A stretch of 64,000 nucleotides of DNA from Monosporascus cannonballus. Lineage: Eukaryota; Ascomycota; Sordariomycetes; Xylariales. Where the stretch lies: NCBI GenBank assembly GCA_004154925.1, contig QJNS01000013.1:124001-188000 (forward strand), written 5' to 3'. Within the stretch, counting starts at the first letter, position 1; the number at the start of each line of letters is the position of its first letter. The notes under the pieces were generated by a model, which had not been told where the DNA came from, searched no databases, and saw only the letters and a program-made list of their open reading frames with translations. Positions 25,850-37,022 of the stretch are shown piece by piece. A program made the translations under genes and the position numbers.

Positions 25850-26219
25850 CATAAGCACCACCCTCACCCTCCTCCTCTCGATGCCCTCGAAGATCCAGCG
25901 CGCCCTGCTGCCGCCTCCTTCGCGGCACGCCTCTCGAGCCGGCTCGCCTCGGCGCACTCCTCGGGCCCGCCCTCGGCCCACAGGATCCACGCCCGGAGCC
26001 GCTCCCGGATCCACCGCCCCTGAAATGCGGGATGGCAAGCGGTACGGGGGACAGGGCGGGCCCCCCATCCCGCTTCCGCTGCCTGGCTGCGGCGGCGGGG
26101 AACAGGGGTGCAGGGGCGGTGCCGTTTGCCGCCAGCTCTTGCGCGCTCGCGCTCGCGTTCGCGTTTATGTGCCCTGGCGGGCCCGACATGTTTTCGTGGC
26201 GGCCGTTTGACACGGGCAT
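25850..26219 (-). other. GC-rich coding-like fragment in changing frames
   Basis: On the minus strand a frame starting at 26219 (MPVSNGRHENMSGPPGH) reads through an Ala-rich segment. Past about 26020 a different frame becomes the more protein-like one (WIRERLRAWILWAEGG, then SRLERRAAKEAA). A 26-nt GT...AG interval separates them, too short to be a convincing intron. Either a small gene with an unusual structure or a decayed one; no family is recognised. Confidence 0.25.
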
Positions 26220-27057
26220 GGCGTCGAACTAATACCTCTTGGCGGGAATCCGCGCCGCCGCCGTTGTCGCCGTTATCCGTAGCGTCAGCGGGCTGGTGGA
26301 GGCGGGGCCGCCTGAGCCGCCCCCGTCCGCCCCGCGAGGCGTCTCCGAGGTAAAAACTCGCGCCTCGGGGCGCCGCTGCGGAGCCTCTCGAGAATCCCCC
26401 AGCGTCTGTCTGTCCTCTGTTCCAGAAAAGGCGCGAGCTCGTTAGAAGTTCCTTATATCGCCAACAAGCAGAAGTCCCTCGTACCTGAAAACTTCATGGC
26501 GAGAAAGCGGTGAAGCACGTTTCAAGATCCCTCCGTCCACCGTCAGGGAGTTAATCGCCAACCACTTCTGTGATATCTAGACCGGGCGATCCCATTTCGA
26601 CTGTTGATTGAATGAGAGGCATCATCTCCGGGTAGTAATCCATAAGGACTGGTTTGCAGTCTCTTCAATTGCGCCCCGGCTTGCTACCTAGTCGTTGCGT
26701 CGTCACGTTTGGTCGATGTAGTCGCAGTCAGATTAAAGTGGTTTCCTAGTAGTGTTGAGGGCAAGCTGACAGGCCTACTTCGATATCTCGCCTTGAGGAC
26801 AAGCTTGGAGGAAAATACAACAGTTTACTCAAGAAGGTAAAAATGGGTGTTAGAGACACCATGAAAGCCATTGTACCGCGCAATGTGTTTCTTCATTCAG
26901 TTATACCTGTCTCGAGAATATTGATTTCAATGCCGGGAATATCACACAACTCCCTTTTTCACGGCTCGCAATCTCCCGTATCTCGGCTCAAATGATTACT
27001 AACATGCTCCGAGCCTCAAACACACTACACCTCCTCGAAACCGCGAAGAAACCTCGA

Positions 27058-28686
27058 TCAGCCCAGTCTGAAGATCCACGCGTCGCCTAATCTGCGGTTG
27101 TCCTCGGCCAGGCCACCGAAGAGGACAACACCCCCTTCCTCGAGATCGCCTAGAGGCGCGCTCGCGAACCATCCTCTCGGGCCCGGGCCGCGGGCGTCCA
27201 ACTCCTCCTCGTCATCGTAGGGGCCCGTCTGGACCGGGGTCCACTCTCCCTCGCCCGTCTTGCGGCCCGCGGCCCGCCACACGGCGTCTGTGAAGCTTGC
27301 CGCGGTCCTGCTGACCGGCGGGACCTGGAAAACCCAGACGTCGTCCCAGAACTTGCCGGCGGCCTCGTGGCCCGCACCGCTGGGGTTGCGCTCCCCGAGC
27401 ATCAGAATCAGGTACTCGCGTCCCTGACCGCCAAAGACGAGCTCCATGCCAGCTACGCTACGATTACCGGGCCACGGCTGATCCAAACCGGCCGGAACTA
27501 GTTTGCCGGTTTCCGCGCCTTCCGAAGCCTGGGCAGGCGGCGCCGTCGGTGTAGGGGCGACTAGGCTCTCCCACCCTCCACGTGCGAAGACACCGATCTC
27601 GCCTCTGCTCATCTGGTCATCCAGCTCATCGAGCCCTAGTGTTAGGACGTCTAGTTGTCCGCCTTGCTCTGTCTCTCCGTCAAATCCGCCGAACCGGTAG
27701 AGTCGGCTCTTGGCAAGGGCGAGGGCGGGGCCGCCGCGGGCGGGTCCGGGCGCCGATGGGAGTTCCTTCCAGGTCTTGCTGCGGACATCGAATGCCCACA
27801 CGTCGTTGCTCCGTCCGCCGTCGGCCAGGCAGCCGCCGTGTATGATGAATGTGCCGAACCCGTCTTCATCCTCGTCTGTAGCCCTAGCCGCGACGCTGCC
27901 TGCTATGGGCCTCTGAGGAATGCCGACCTCAGCAGAGTCGCCCTCGGCCCATTCTTTCCAGCTGGGTGCCCGACGCAGCGGCTTCTTTGCAAACTCACGC
28001 GGTTTGTCCGTCGCCACAGCGGCAAAATAGCTCCGCGCGGGAGGAACGGGGCTGTTATGATAGGGGTCCAAGTACGTCCATGTGCTGGTCTTGGTCTCGA
28101 AGATCCAGACACGCCCCTTCTCGTCGATAGTAGTGGACCCTGCGGTCGAGGTGCGGCCACCGAAGATGAAGATACGAGTTCCAATGACTGCGCTGGCATG
28201 GCCGATTCGCGCGCAAGGGACTTGAGCCGTGGCGCTTCCCTTGCCCTTCTCGGATGCGACGGACGACGGCTCGTCTGGGGGCGGAGAGGTGAGCGGGACG
28301 TCGGTGAGGGGGTCTCTGAGTTCGGCGGCCGTCTCCTCTTCCTCGGTAATAGGAGCGGGCTGGTTCCTGGGACTTGGCTTGGCCTTGACTGCGTAGTAAT
28401 CGGCGGGAGCACTGTTGGCAGGCAAGGCGATAACGTGCATGTCATTGTCAACGGGTTTCCGTGGCTCAACTTCGCCGCCGAAGATATAAGCCCTTCCCTC
28501 AACGACGTCGAGCGAATGGGAGGATCGAGGCAACGACGGGATGTCAACATGCTGCCAGGTTCCTTTCATTGTCCGAGGGCCTCCTTTCCTGTGCGGCATA
28601 TGAACAGAGGGCATTGACGGCATGTTCTGCGGAATTGAGTGCATGATGTCGGCCGTCCGCTGCCTCAGTTTAGCGAACGAGTCCAT
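27058..28686 (-). CDS. Kelch-repeat beta-propeller protein
   Basis: A single exon, 542 aa. The N-terminus has a short Met/Pro/His-rich lead, then the first kelch blade (TWQHVDIPSLPRSSHS...AYIFGGE, residues about 43-72). Further blades show the usual RxGHA...IFIFGG (about 160-178), DVWAFDVRSKTWKELP and YRFGGFDGET spacing, and a last VVLFGGL...DAWIF near the C-terminus. A charged linker rich in Pro/Glu (about 105-155) separates blades 1 and 2. Kelch propellers are protein-interaction platforms; fungal members of this kind have no settled role. The start has a good context and the upstream DNA is non-coding. Confidence 0.8.
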   Translation of the reverse strand: MDSFAKLRQRTADIMHSIPQNMPSMPSVHMPHRKGGPRTMKGTWQHVDIPSLPRSSHSLDVVEGRAYIFGGEVEPRKPVDNDMHVIALPANSAPADYYAVKAKPSPRNQPAPITEEEETAAELRDPLTDVPLTSPPPDEPSSVASEKGKGSATAQVPCARIGHASAVIGTRIFIFGGRTSTAGSTTIDEKGRVWIFETKTSTWTYLDPYHNSPVPPARSYFAAVATDKPREFAKKPLRRAPSWKEWAEGDSAEVGIPQRPIAGSVAARATDEDEDGFGTFIIHGGCLADGGRSNDVWAFDVRSKTWKELPSAPGPARGGPALALAKSRLYRFGGFDGETEQGGQLDVLTLGLDELDDQMSRGEIGVFARGGWESLVAPTPTAPPAQASEGAETGKLVPAGLDQPWPGNRSVAGMELVFGGQGREYLILMLGERNPSGAGHEAAGKFWDDVWVFQVPPVSRTAASFTDAVWRAAGRKTGEGEWTPVQTGPYDDEEELDARGPGPRGWFASAPLGDLEEGGVVLFGGLAEDNRRLGDAWIFRLG

Positions 28687-30747
28687 TTTGTCGGTTGGAT
28701 TGGTGGTGGTGGAATGTTCTTAAAAGGATAGCGATTGCGACGACAATGAGGGGAGAGTCGTGAACTCGATGGATGAATGAGTTAAATGAGCTGAGGAGCG
28801 GGGAGCTAGTATTCTAGTCGGCCTGAGAAGGGTGTGCAGGTACTGGTTGCTGGGAGGGTTCCTGGTCCTGTCCTGAGCTAGGTATTGTAGGCTGCATAGG
28901 CTGCGTAGATAACGGATGTTACGCTCAAGGTCGACCTGTCTTACGAGTGACGTAAATTGGTGTGAGGAGTTGTGAACGCTCTGAAGTTGCGTATCAAAAA
29001 CTACTCTCTACGAACCATGGAAAAGCACCAACGGATTGCATATATTAGGAAGAGCAGTAGCAGTATCATAATGGAATCCCGAATGCGTCGGAATTCCAAA
29101 TGATGCGAATCACTCCCCGTCACCAATTTCCGAGAAACGAGGGGGAATTGGCAAGTATGTTTCACGGGTCGTGTCATAAGAGACTCCGAGTGGAATGCCG
29201 GCCAAACCTGGACGCTATCTATTTTGGGGCGATACGAAGTACAGGGCGGGGTGTGTCAGGGGCCCGGGTCGTTACGGTCTTCATCGCCGCTAATATAACA
29301 AGCTTGTGCGCTAAACTTCAGCTCAGGCCCCCTATGGAATGGCTTCTGGATCCGATCCACCACCTTGTTGCACTCCACCCTGTCATTAACCTACAGAGGT
29401 GGGTTGACACAAATATTCGATAACTCCTTGGTTTCAACAGATAAGGCGTATACGGGAACTTCCAGGTTGTTTTCAACTACTCCTTTTATGTGGACGCCAT
29501 TTTACCAATTTTTTATGTCAACCACCTGCCTACCTATCTTGCTACCTACACACGACTGGCATTAGATAGGGGCAGATTGCCTCCGAGCATCTTGGCCTTC
29601 CCCTAAAAGCCCAATACTTACCTACAAGCGAAGATCCGCAGGCAGGGCAGCATATCCTCTATACACCGGTCAGATATATTGGACCGAACGGCCCTGTAAA
29701 TTTCAATTGGCAGGCTATGGTGCTCCTATTTTCGTATTTTTTATGTAATTTCCTCTGTTCGTCCATGCCTGGACAGGAACGTATTTCCCTCCGAAATCCT
29801 AGTGCCTATGTCATCAGAATCTCCAGCCTTGTGCCTGCCTAATCATCCCTTTCGTGCTGTAGCTGGTACGATACATGCATGCATACACGGTAGGAAACAT
29901 TGTCGGTCAGGTAGTGTGCTGCAAGACCGCCCCAAGATAGCATCTAACTGAGCGGCATTTTCATAATGGCACCCAAAAGGCGACTCGACGCCGTCCTTCG
30001 TAAACTGATCAATAAGAGAGGGCCGCCATACTTCTCCAAGTGATAGGGTGACGGACAGAGAGGCAGATATGCCCGTTAGCACTTCAACCACGGAAGGGGG
30101 ATGCCGAACACCAACATCCCCTCCGGCCTTTAGAACCATGCCGCCGTGACCTACGTACAGTACCAGTGGGAATCCAGAGACGCCGAACTATCTTGTGCCT
30201 CCTGGGGCCAGGCTGAGGCAACGAGGGAAGAGACAACTCCTGAAGCGCACCCCACGAGATCGGTCTCGCGTAGCTCGATAGGGTCGGGTCGTCTGCCGAG
30301 TAACCCAGGCGGGGTGAACTTGACAGATACCTTACCTCGTTGATAGTTTACTAGGCAGCTATTCTGGATATGGTGCTTCCATTAACAATAGTGACATATA
30401 GAGATTGCCGCCTGGCAGACCACCTCGTCAACCATAAAGCTACCAGATCTATTCCAGACTGATATCCTTAGGAGCGATGACATGATTAGCGCAAAAGCGG
30501 TTGTCACCAAGTAATGCCGGCATCTTACTTTCCCGTAGTCCGAGCAAAAGTAAGAACAATAGGAGCTCATCGCATCAAATGTAGTGGGGTCTAACACCGT
30601 GAGGACCTCGAATGGACCTATCAATCGATACAATTGCGGGACTTATATACACAAGCGTCTAGGCCAGCTTGGATCGCCACCCTTCTGCTCCGTCTCGCGC
30701 CCCGCCGCAGCCCAGCCTCTTCCCCCACGCGTTTCGCGGAATTACGG
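28687..30747. other. Intergenic region between the kelch gene and the complex I gene
   Basis: No recognisable gene in about 2 kb; the open frames are short and overlap on both strands. The first few hundred bases should hold the kelch promoter. TACCTA-type strings cluster near 29530-29640. The last part is the 3' flank of the minus-strand complex I gene. Confidence 0.45.
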
Positions 30748-31915
30748 CTACAGGTCCGGCCTCGTCTTCTCGATGCCCCAGGGCTCCTCCGTCAGGCTCG
30801 TGGGCCCGGCGCTGTTCTCGCAGGTCTGGCGCCCGCTGAGGGGCCCCGGCGTCGGCACCTTGACCTTGGACGAGTCGGTGGCGGTGGCGGCCTCCTTGAG
30901 CGCCGTCAGCAGCTGCTTAGTCGTCTCGGGCGTCAGATCCTCGTAGTAGTCGTCGTTGATCTGGATCATGGGTGCGTTGACGCAGGCGCCGAGGCACTCG
31001 ACCTCGATGAAGGTGAAGAGCCCGTCGGCCGTCGTCTCGCCCTGCTTGATGCCCAGGTGGTCCTTGATGGCGTTGACGATCTTGTCGCTGCCGCAGCCGC
31101 CGAGCTGGCAGGGCGTCTGTTGGTAGATCCGTCAGCCCTTGTCTCTATTCGAACACGCTGGGAGCGGATATGTGCTCTGGATATTCTCCTGCATCATGAT
31201 TCCCGCCCCTACATGAAGTCTCCCAATGTGGAAAGAACCCCAGCTTTACGGGGTCGGTACAAGGCCAAAGTCGCCGAGCAACTCGGATATCAAGACGACA
31301 CGGAGACTCACCGTGGTGCAAACCTGGACATGGTACTTGCCCACTGGTGACCGGTTGTACATGGTGTAGAAGGAAGCGACCTCGTAGACACGCGATGGCG
31401 GCATCTCGAGAACGCGCGCGACCTCGTTCATGACGCTGATGGAGGTGAAGCCGTGTTGGCGCTGGCCCAGGTCTAACAGGGGCATCACGGCGGCCTTCTT
31501 GTATTGCGGGGGGTAGCGCTTGAGGATCTCGGCGATGACGGCCTCATTCTTGGCGTTGAACTTGAAGGGGATGTCGGGGTTGTTGTCGGGTGAGTTCCGG
31601 TGCTATTATTGTTGTTGCGAAGTTCACGAGTTAGCTGTGCTCTCCTTGGTCGTATGAAGAAGAGGTGCAGGAATAATTGAACGAAGAGCAATCAAGGCGG
31701 CCGATATGGGAGCCCATTTCGTAGCCACTGAGCAGCAGAGAGACGGGCAACCTGGCAGGTTGCTCAAAGAGGGACAAACATACCACTGCGAGAGCGGCAC
31801 TTCTCCGAGAGCTACCGGCCGTGAAGGCTCGAACATGTGAGATATATTGCCGTTGAGCTCGACATGTCGAGCGAGCGGCCGTCCGGAGAAGCAAGGGGCT
31901 CAACTGAGACGCCAT
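30748..31915 (-). CDS. nuo24: NADH:ubiquinone oxidoreductase 24-kDa subunit (complex I)
   Basis: Three exons on the minus strand: 31784-31915, 31312-31602 and 30748-31116 (263 aa). The introns are 181 and 195 nt, with donors GTATGT and GTGAGT. It is the NDUFV2/NuoE homologue, a matrix-arm subunit carrying the [2Fe-2S] cluster N1a. Residues 1-44 form a basic mitochondrial presequence ([16 protein letters not shown]). The core reads [15 protein letters not shown] and [18 protein letters not shown]. The cluster ligands are all present: Cys139 and Cys144 (spanning the second intron), Cys182 and Cys186 (ECLGAC). The C-terminus is the usual fungal tail (RQTCENSAG). Length is normal. An upstream in-frame TTG is not used as the start; the ATG at 31915 opens the presequence. 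Confidence 0.95.
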
Positions 31916-32525
31916 CGTCAGGGTTGTGGGGTTCAATTGGATGCGGATGGCAAGGCTTCAGTCTCGGAAGTTGAAATGTCGCTGAACTGCTCAATTGGCG
32001 GTTATCGTAGTTAATCAGAGCAATGTCATTGGTCATGGAGGCACACAAAGTACCTCACTAACAATTTCTTGGTGGCCTTACATGGGCTGACCCACATAGT
32101 TTCTATGCGACAATGCTAAGAGGTAACATACAACTGCCAACTTGAGCAGTGGTTCTTTTCTAACGCATATACTGCTAGGTAAGGATCCCACGCAGCATCC
32201 ACCAGTCTCAAGCCTCATCAAGTTAAGCTGTCTATTGCCCTTGCAGTATAGGTCAGCAATCTCTGGGTATTCTTTCCTACCCAACCCTGAGGTAGGGCAT
32301 ATGGCTCTAATAAGTCGAAAGAGTTAATATGTCGGAGCTGTACAAAGCTGCATACATTGGAACACATCAAAGGACTTAACAAAGTTCGATTACGTCGACC
32401 AAAATCAAACAAGTAGAAAACCCAGTACCCAACGTCCTACTATAATACTACTTCCCCAATACTCCTACTAGGAAACAAAAATCAACATACTCCTATCCCA
32501 TACTTGTGTTTGATCCTAACTGGAC
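31916..32525. other. Intergenic region between nuo24 and the peroxiredoxin gene
   Basis: About 600 bp holding the presumed nuo24 promoter and the 3' flank of the peroxiredoxin gene. No other feature is recognised. Confidence 0.5.
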
Positions 32526-33334
32526 TCATTCAGCAGTCTTCTCGGGCTCCTCGGGCTGCCCGGCTTCCTTCTCTTCATCTTTCTTCTCCTCGGCCGCTTC
32601 TCCATTGGTAGGCTTGGCTTCCTCGGCCGCTGGCTCTTCCTTCTTAGCTTCTCCGTCGAACTCGGCGACGAGTTTCTTGACAGCATCGACAGTGGCGGCA
32701 GGGCCACCAGGCTCAGCGATCAACACCTTGCCGGCCTTATCGACAGCGAAGACGCCGCGAGTAGTACCCTTGGGAGTCTTCTTGAGTCCAATGGCCCCGA
32801 TCAAGGTGGCGCTGGGGTCGCACAAAAGCGTGTAAGGTAGGTTCTGTTTCTGCTTGAAAGCGGTGTTGGCCTTGGGAGAATCCGTGGAGAGGCCGTAGAT
32901 GGCAAGGCCGCCAGCAGTAAGCGGCTCGTAGGAGTCTCGAAATAGACAGGCTTGGTTCGTGCCTATATCAAGTCAGACCCCAGCAGCTCAGTGTGCCGCA
33001 TATTATCATCAGGTCTATGCTTACAGCCAGGAGTAGAAGCTTTGGGGTAAGTGAACAGAACAACACCAGACTTGCTCTCCTCAACGAGCGCCTTCAAGGT
33101 GATCTTAGCGCCGTCGTTAGTCTCAACCTCGCCACCGAAGCCCTCGAAAGTGATTGTATCACCAACAACGGGCTTCGGAGGCTTGGGTGAGCCGTTGGTC
33201 TTGTCAGATTCGGCAGTCTTCCCCGTGGCAGCCTCCTTGACCTTCGAGGTCACCTTCGAAGCCTTGGATTGCTTCTTGGGCGCCGGCGCCGGCGGAGGCG
33301 CAGGTGCCTTTCGCTTTCGGAGCTCGACAGGCAT
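32526..33334 (-). CDS. PrxQ/BCP-type peroxiredoxin (Dot5-like)
   Basis: Two exons: 33025-33334 and 32526-32962 (248 aa); intron 62 nt with donor GTAAGC. A thiol peroxidase that reduces hydrogen peroxide and alkyl hydroperoxides. The N-terminal 55 residues are Lys/Pro/Ala-rich (PAPKKQSKASK), resembling the nuclear-directed Dot5 of yeast. The active site is TYPKASTPGCTNQAC: peroxidatic Cys104, whose codon is split by the intron, and resolving Cys109 four residues later, the PrxQ pattern. FRD and LYTLLCDP-like segments follow. The C-terminal 50 residues are an acidic Glu/Lys/Pro tail of low complexity, beyond the usual catalytic domain. Confidence 0.9.
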
Positions 33335-34968
33335 GGTGAGGTCACGGGGTCAGAATCAAGCCAAAAGGGGATGAAAACTGCAATTTTAAGACGTGATGCT
33401 GGGTCGCTGATAGCTTGCGATCACTTTGAAGCACAATTGGAGACAGTTAGGGTAGGTTTGGGTGCAGACGCGATGGTGATTAGCAATGGGGGATGGTCAA
33501 CTTGAGGTCGACGAGGTTACGGGTAAACAGGAGGTCATCCAAAGGACGGACCAATCACACAGGGCCATCACGACAGCTGCATCACGAGGAACGGGGGACG
33601 CGGAACGGAAGAACAGGGGTGAGGGTTCATTTTAAGAGGGTAGCACAAGCACAGGGTTCTGGGGGTTCTCGCACTTGAGGGCGATTAGATGGAATCGATC
33701 CTTCTGGGCTGTTAACATGTAAAATGGCCCCGGCAGACGCGCTCGAGCCAGGTCCACGACAGAGGGCTGGCCACGGCTCTTGCTGCCCGGTTACTGTGCC
33801 CGTGTGTTCCTGGTTTGGGATGGTGTTACGGGATGTGAGACGAACCGATCTGAATGGTCAGAATTCTGGCGAGTTAACAAAGCTTGGAACCTTCCTGGGC
33901 TGGAACCTTTCAAGGGGTGGGGTGGGGCAGGTTTTGGCAGTAAAGTTAGTCCGTGGTTTCCGACCAGCTAACCGGTGCCACCTGGGCAACAGGTGGCCAG
34001 AACCCACTGCCCTCTGAGCCATCAACTCCTCCTTGCAACCCCGGGTACTTCCTCTCTCCCTAACCCCCCTCGAACCCAGGTCTAAGCGTCTGGTAGGATC
34101 CCGCGAACATGACGAAGAGCACGTATAACTCTATCGAGGACCAGAAGTAGAGAGTCGAGAGTCGTCACGACGAAAAGCAAAGTCTCGGCACCCTTCTCTT
34201 CCCATCTGAAGTTGGCTCCTTGAAAACAAACCAAAGCGCGTAGCTAGCGTGAAATGCTTGCATTCGAACCTCTAAATGTGATAAGACTTCACTTGCTTCA
34301 GTTTCTTCTTCTACGACGGAAGAAGACGGCCTAGGCCCTCCGATGCTATCGTCCGCCTTCCGAGTACACTCGGGCGGTTATTGTCTAAGCTAGCTATGCA
34401 GTACGAGGAGAAATAATACACAAACATGGTTCTAGTATCGTTTCGGGATATATGAAGCACATCATACGATGGCATAGTAACCTGGAGAACGACTCCGACC
34501 GTACTCAAGGCCCTATCCTGTTACGGCCTCATCATCCTTCTGTTGACCCTTCTAGCCAGGGTCTGTCCCGCGCACATCGAAAGTAGTTAAGGAGGGGACG
34601 GAAGTTAGATAACCACCCTTCCTCCCCAATTGGATCGGAGAAGTATGCGCCTCCTCTACAATTATCCAAGTCATAAGTCCACTGCAGATAATTGTCGAGG
34701 TGGGTGTCCAAAGAGCCAAAGAGTTTTTAGAAAAGTGTTTCTTCAGGGTCTAAGTCTGCGTGTGAATACTCGAAAGAGCATCCTCTATGGGAAACGGCAT
34801 AATGAAACGCCATAGAATGCACGAAAGGTACTGAAACGTCCCCTTGCAGCCAGGGCTGAAGCCTCCTTCGCACCCAGGACCGATACCTAACGCAGAGCCA
34901 GCACCAACTAGAAAGTTCTCTTCACTGAGACTAGGCTTTATGTTTGACGCGGGAAAGACGTCCCGCGC
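33335..34968. other. Intergenic region between the peroxiredoxin and amidohydrolase genes
   Basis: About 1.6 kb. The start should contain the peroxiredoxin promoter. The open frames are short and unrecognised. No RNA gene or repeat was found. Confidence 0.45.
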
Positions 34969-36487
34969 TTAAGCGAGCTCGTCCTTATGGATGATGCCGT
35001 CCTTCATGACGAACTTCACCTTCCGCAACGCGCCGAGGTCCTTCCCAAAGTCGCCATCGACAGCAATGATGTCGGCGGCGTATCCCTCCTCCAGGCAGCC
35101 GAAGCGACGGCCGCACAGGTCGCCACCGCAGGCCTCCCAGCCGTGCAGCGTGGCAGCGCGCAGGACGTCCGGGAGCGGCAGGCCGGCGCGGGCGAGGAGG
35201 TCGAGCTCGCGCGCGTTGTCGCCGTGGGCGAAGGCGCCGGTATCGCCGCCGGCCGCGACTCGGACTCCGGCCTCGAAGGCTGCGCGCGTCTGCGCGAGGA
35301 TGGCGTCGAGCGCCCCGGGGACGTCTCCGTACCAGTCCTCGTACACGGTGAGCGTGGGCACGAAGATGGTGCCGTGGTCGGCCATGGCGCGCACCGCCTC
35401 CTTGCTGGGCATGTAGCCGTGCTCGATGGTCGTGACGCCGGCGCGCGCCGCCATGACGACAGCCTCGGGGCTCTGCGCGTGTGCCGAGATCGGCGCCCGC
35501 GAAGCCCGCGCCTCCGCCACCATCGCGTCCATCTCCTCCTGCGTGAACAGCAGCACGTTCGGGTTCCTCTGGCCCGTGAACGGGTCGCTCGAGGGCGGGA
35601 ACATGATCTCGGGCGCGCCCGGCCACGAGGACGGCGGGAACCGCAGGACCCGCTTCCGGTAGTCAGCGTAGAACTTGACGATGTCCGCGCCGGCACCCAC
35701 TGCGACGTACAACCGAGTCAGCTAAGCTGTCCTTTCCGACATGGCAAAAATAGGAAAGAGCAAGGTGTTGTTGAATACGTTCTAGGGAGGGCTATATACA
35801 ATAGCGAGAAACCCTGTTGGGATAGAAAGGAAAGTGAGGAAAATAAAGGAGACGGTCCGGTTTGGGAAGGTACTTACAGCGTCTACGCACAGCGGCCCGG
35901 ACGCCGTCGACGCCGTCGGCGGGGTCGGAGATGCGCGGGTAGCAGGGTCCCATGCCGGGGAGGCTGTTCTCGCGGCGGAGCTCGTAGCCGGCGCTAGAGG
36001 CGATGCACTCGGTGGTGACGAACATGCGGGGGCCGGGGACGAGGCCGCGGTTGACGGCGTCGCGGAAGTTGGCGTCAGCGTCACGCAGGCCCTCGGTGCC
36101 GAGGTCGCGGTACGTGGTGTAGCCGGCGGCGAGCGCGGCGCGCGCGTGGTTGGTGGCACGCACCACCCGCTCCACCACGCTCTCGTCGCGCATCTGGTAC
36201 TGCGAAGCCGCCTCCGCGTACGGGTGCAGGAAGATGTGGGTGTGCGAATCCACGAGGCCCGGGAGCACGGTCAGGCCGCGAAGGTCGATGGTCGTCTTGT
36301 GGGCCTCCGGTGCGGCGGCGGCCGCCTCATCATGGCCCCGCTTGTAGACCTTAGTGATGAGGCCGGTGCTCGGGTCGATGACGAGCGAGATGTTCGAAAG
36401 GAAACATTTCTGCTTCGGGTCGAAGAGGGAAGAGGTAAGAATCGTGACCTCGCCTTTGAATTTCTGCGGCATGATGTCCTGGGACAT
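34969..36487 (-). CDS. Imidazolonepropionase-like amidohydrolase (metal-dependent hydrolase)
   Basis: Two exons: 35878-36487 and 34969-35699 (446 aa); intron 178 nt, GTAAGT...GCAG, with the junction at VRRRLGAGADIVK. Amidohydrolase superfamily, COG1228 type: hydrolysis of C-N bonds in cyclic amides or dipeptide-like amides with bound metal. All expected metal and catalytic residues are visible: His82 and His84 (GLVDSHTHIF), Lys212 likely carboxylated (DIVKFYADY), His277 (ISAHAQ), His297 (TIEHGY) and Asp356 (GGDTGAFAHG). No signal peptide, so probably cytosolic. The substrate cannot be deduced. It lies about 6 kb from the first cluster gene, with a kinase relic, an opsin and a tRNA between, so membership in the cluster is doubtful. 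Confidence 0.85.
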
Positions 36488-37022
36488 GTTGGCAGTCTTC
36501 TTTTATCCGATTTTGCTGGCTGCTTATTGTTCTAGATTCGTAGAAGCCAGAGTGTGAATTGTCACGAATAAGTCTGGGAGGTTGGGACGATTTAAATACT
36601 TGAGTGCTGGGGAAAACTCTTGGAAGGCGGAGCCAAACCAAACTACAGCAGAGCAAATGGCCAGATAAGAGAAATATTTGCTTCCTTCTCACCTCTAATC
36701 ACGCACTCTCACCTTTAGGAAATGGGACGAGAAAACAATGAGGTGACCCATTGCAATCAGAGTCTACCAGCTCTGTGTACCTATCACGAACCCGTCGACG
36801 ATGCAGGTGATGTATCACAACACCCGCTTCACGCAGTCATGATCTAGTATTTATTCCTATAGACTAACTTGGCAAGAGTGAGCTGCTTTCGTGGCCCAGA
36901 GCAAGTGCTGATTCTCAAGTGAGGAGACGGGCACAGTTATAACATCACCGAGAGCTGGATTTCCGGGTGTATCTCCATTTTCATCATAAGCACTGCCTCA
37001 GATCAGCCGTGTTGAATACCAG
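36488..37022. other. Intergenic region upstream of the amidohydrolase
   Basis: About 530 bp holding the presumed amidohydrolase promoter and the 3' flank of the kinase relic. Nothing else is recognised. Confidence 0.45.

Larger units (their letters stand above)
19934..27057. other. Long gene-poor stretch with weak coding-like scraps
   Basis: About 7.1 kb between the C2H2 gene and the kelch gene. Most open frames are short and conflict with each other. Two places have coding-like composition on the minus strand (24357-24640 and 25850-26219) and are listed separately. Pyrimidine-rich runs occur near 20900-21000. TAGGTA/TACCTA strings occur near 20615-20640 and 21070-21095. No RNA gene, transposon or tandem array was recognised and there is no RIP signature. 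Confidence 0.45.

Noticed and set aside
27655..28617. Plus-strand open frame of 320 codons
   Set aside because: It is antisense to the kelch gene, in GC-rich DNA where opposite frames stay open by chance; no protein family fits.
30634..31350. Plus-strand open frame of 238 codons
   Set aside because: It is antisense to nuo24 exons; the minus strand gives a full conserved complex I subunit.
34987..35997. Plus-strand open frame of 336 codons
   Set aside because: It is antisense to the amidohydrolase and crosses its intron; composition is the mirror of the real gene.
35834..36535. Plus-strand open frame of 233 codons
   Set aside because: Antisense shadow of the amidohydrolase first exon.
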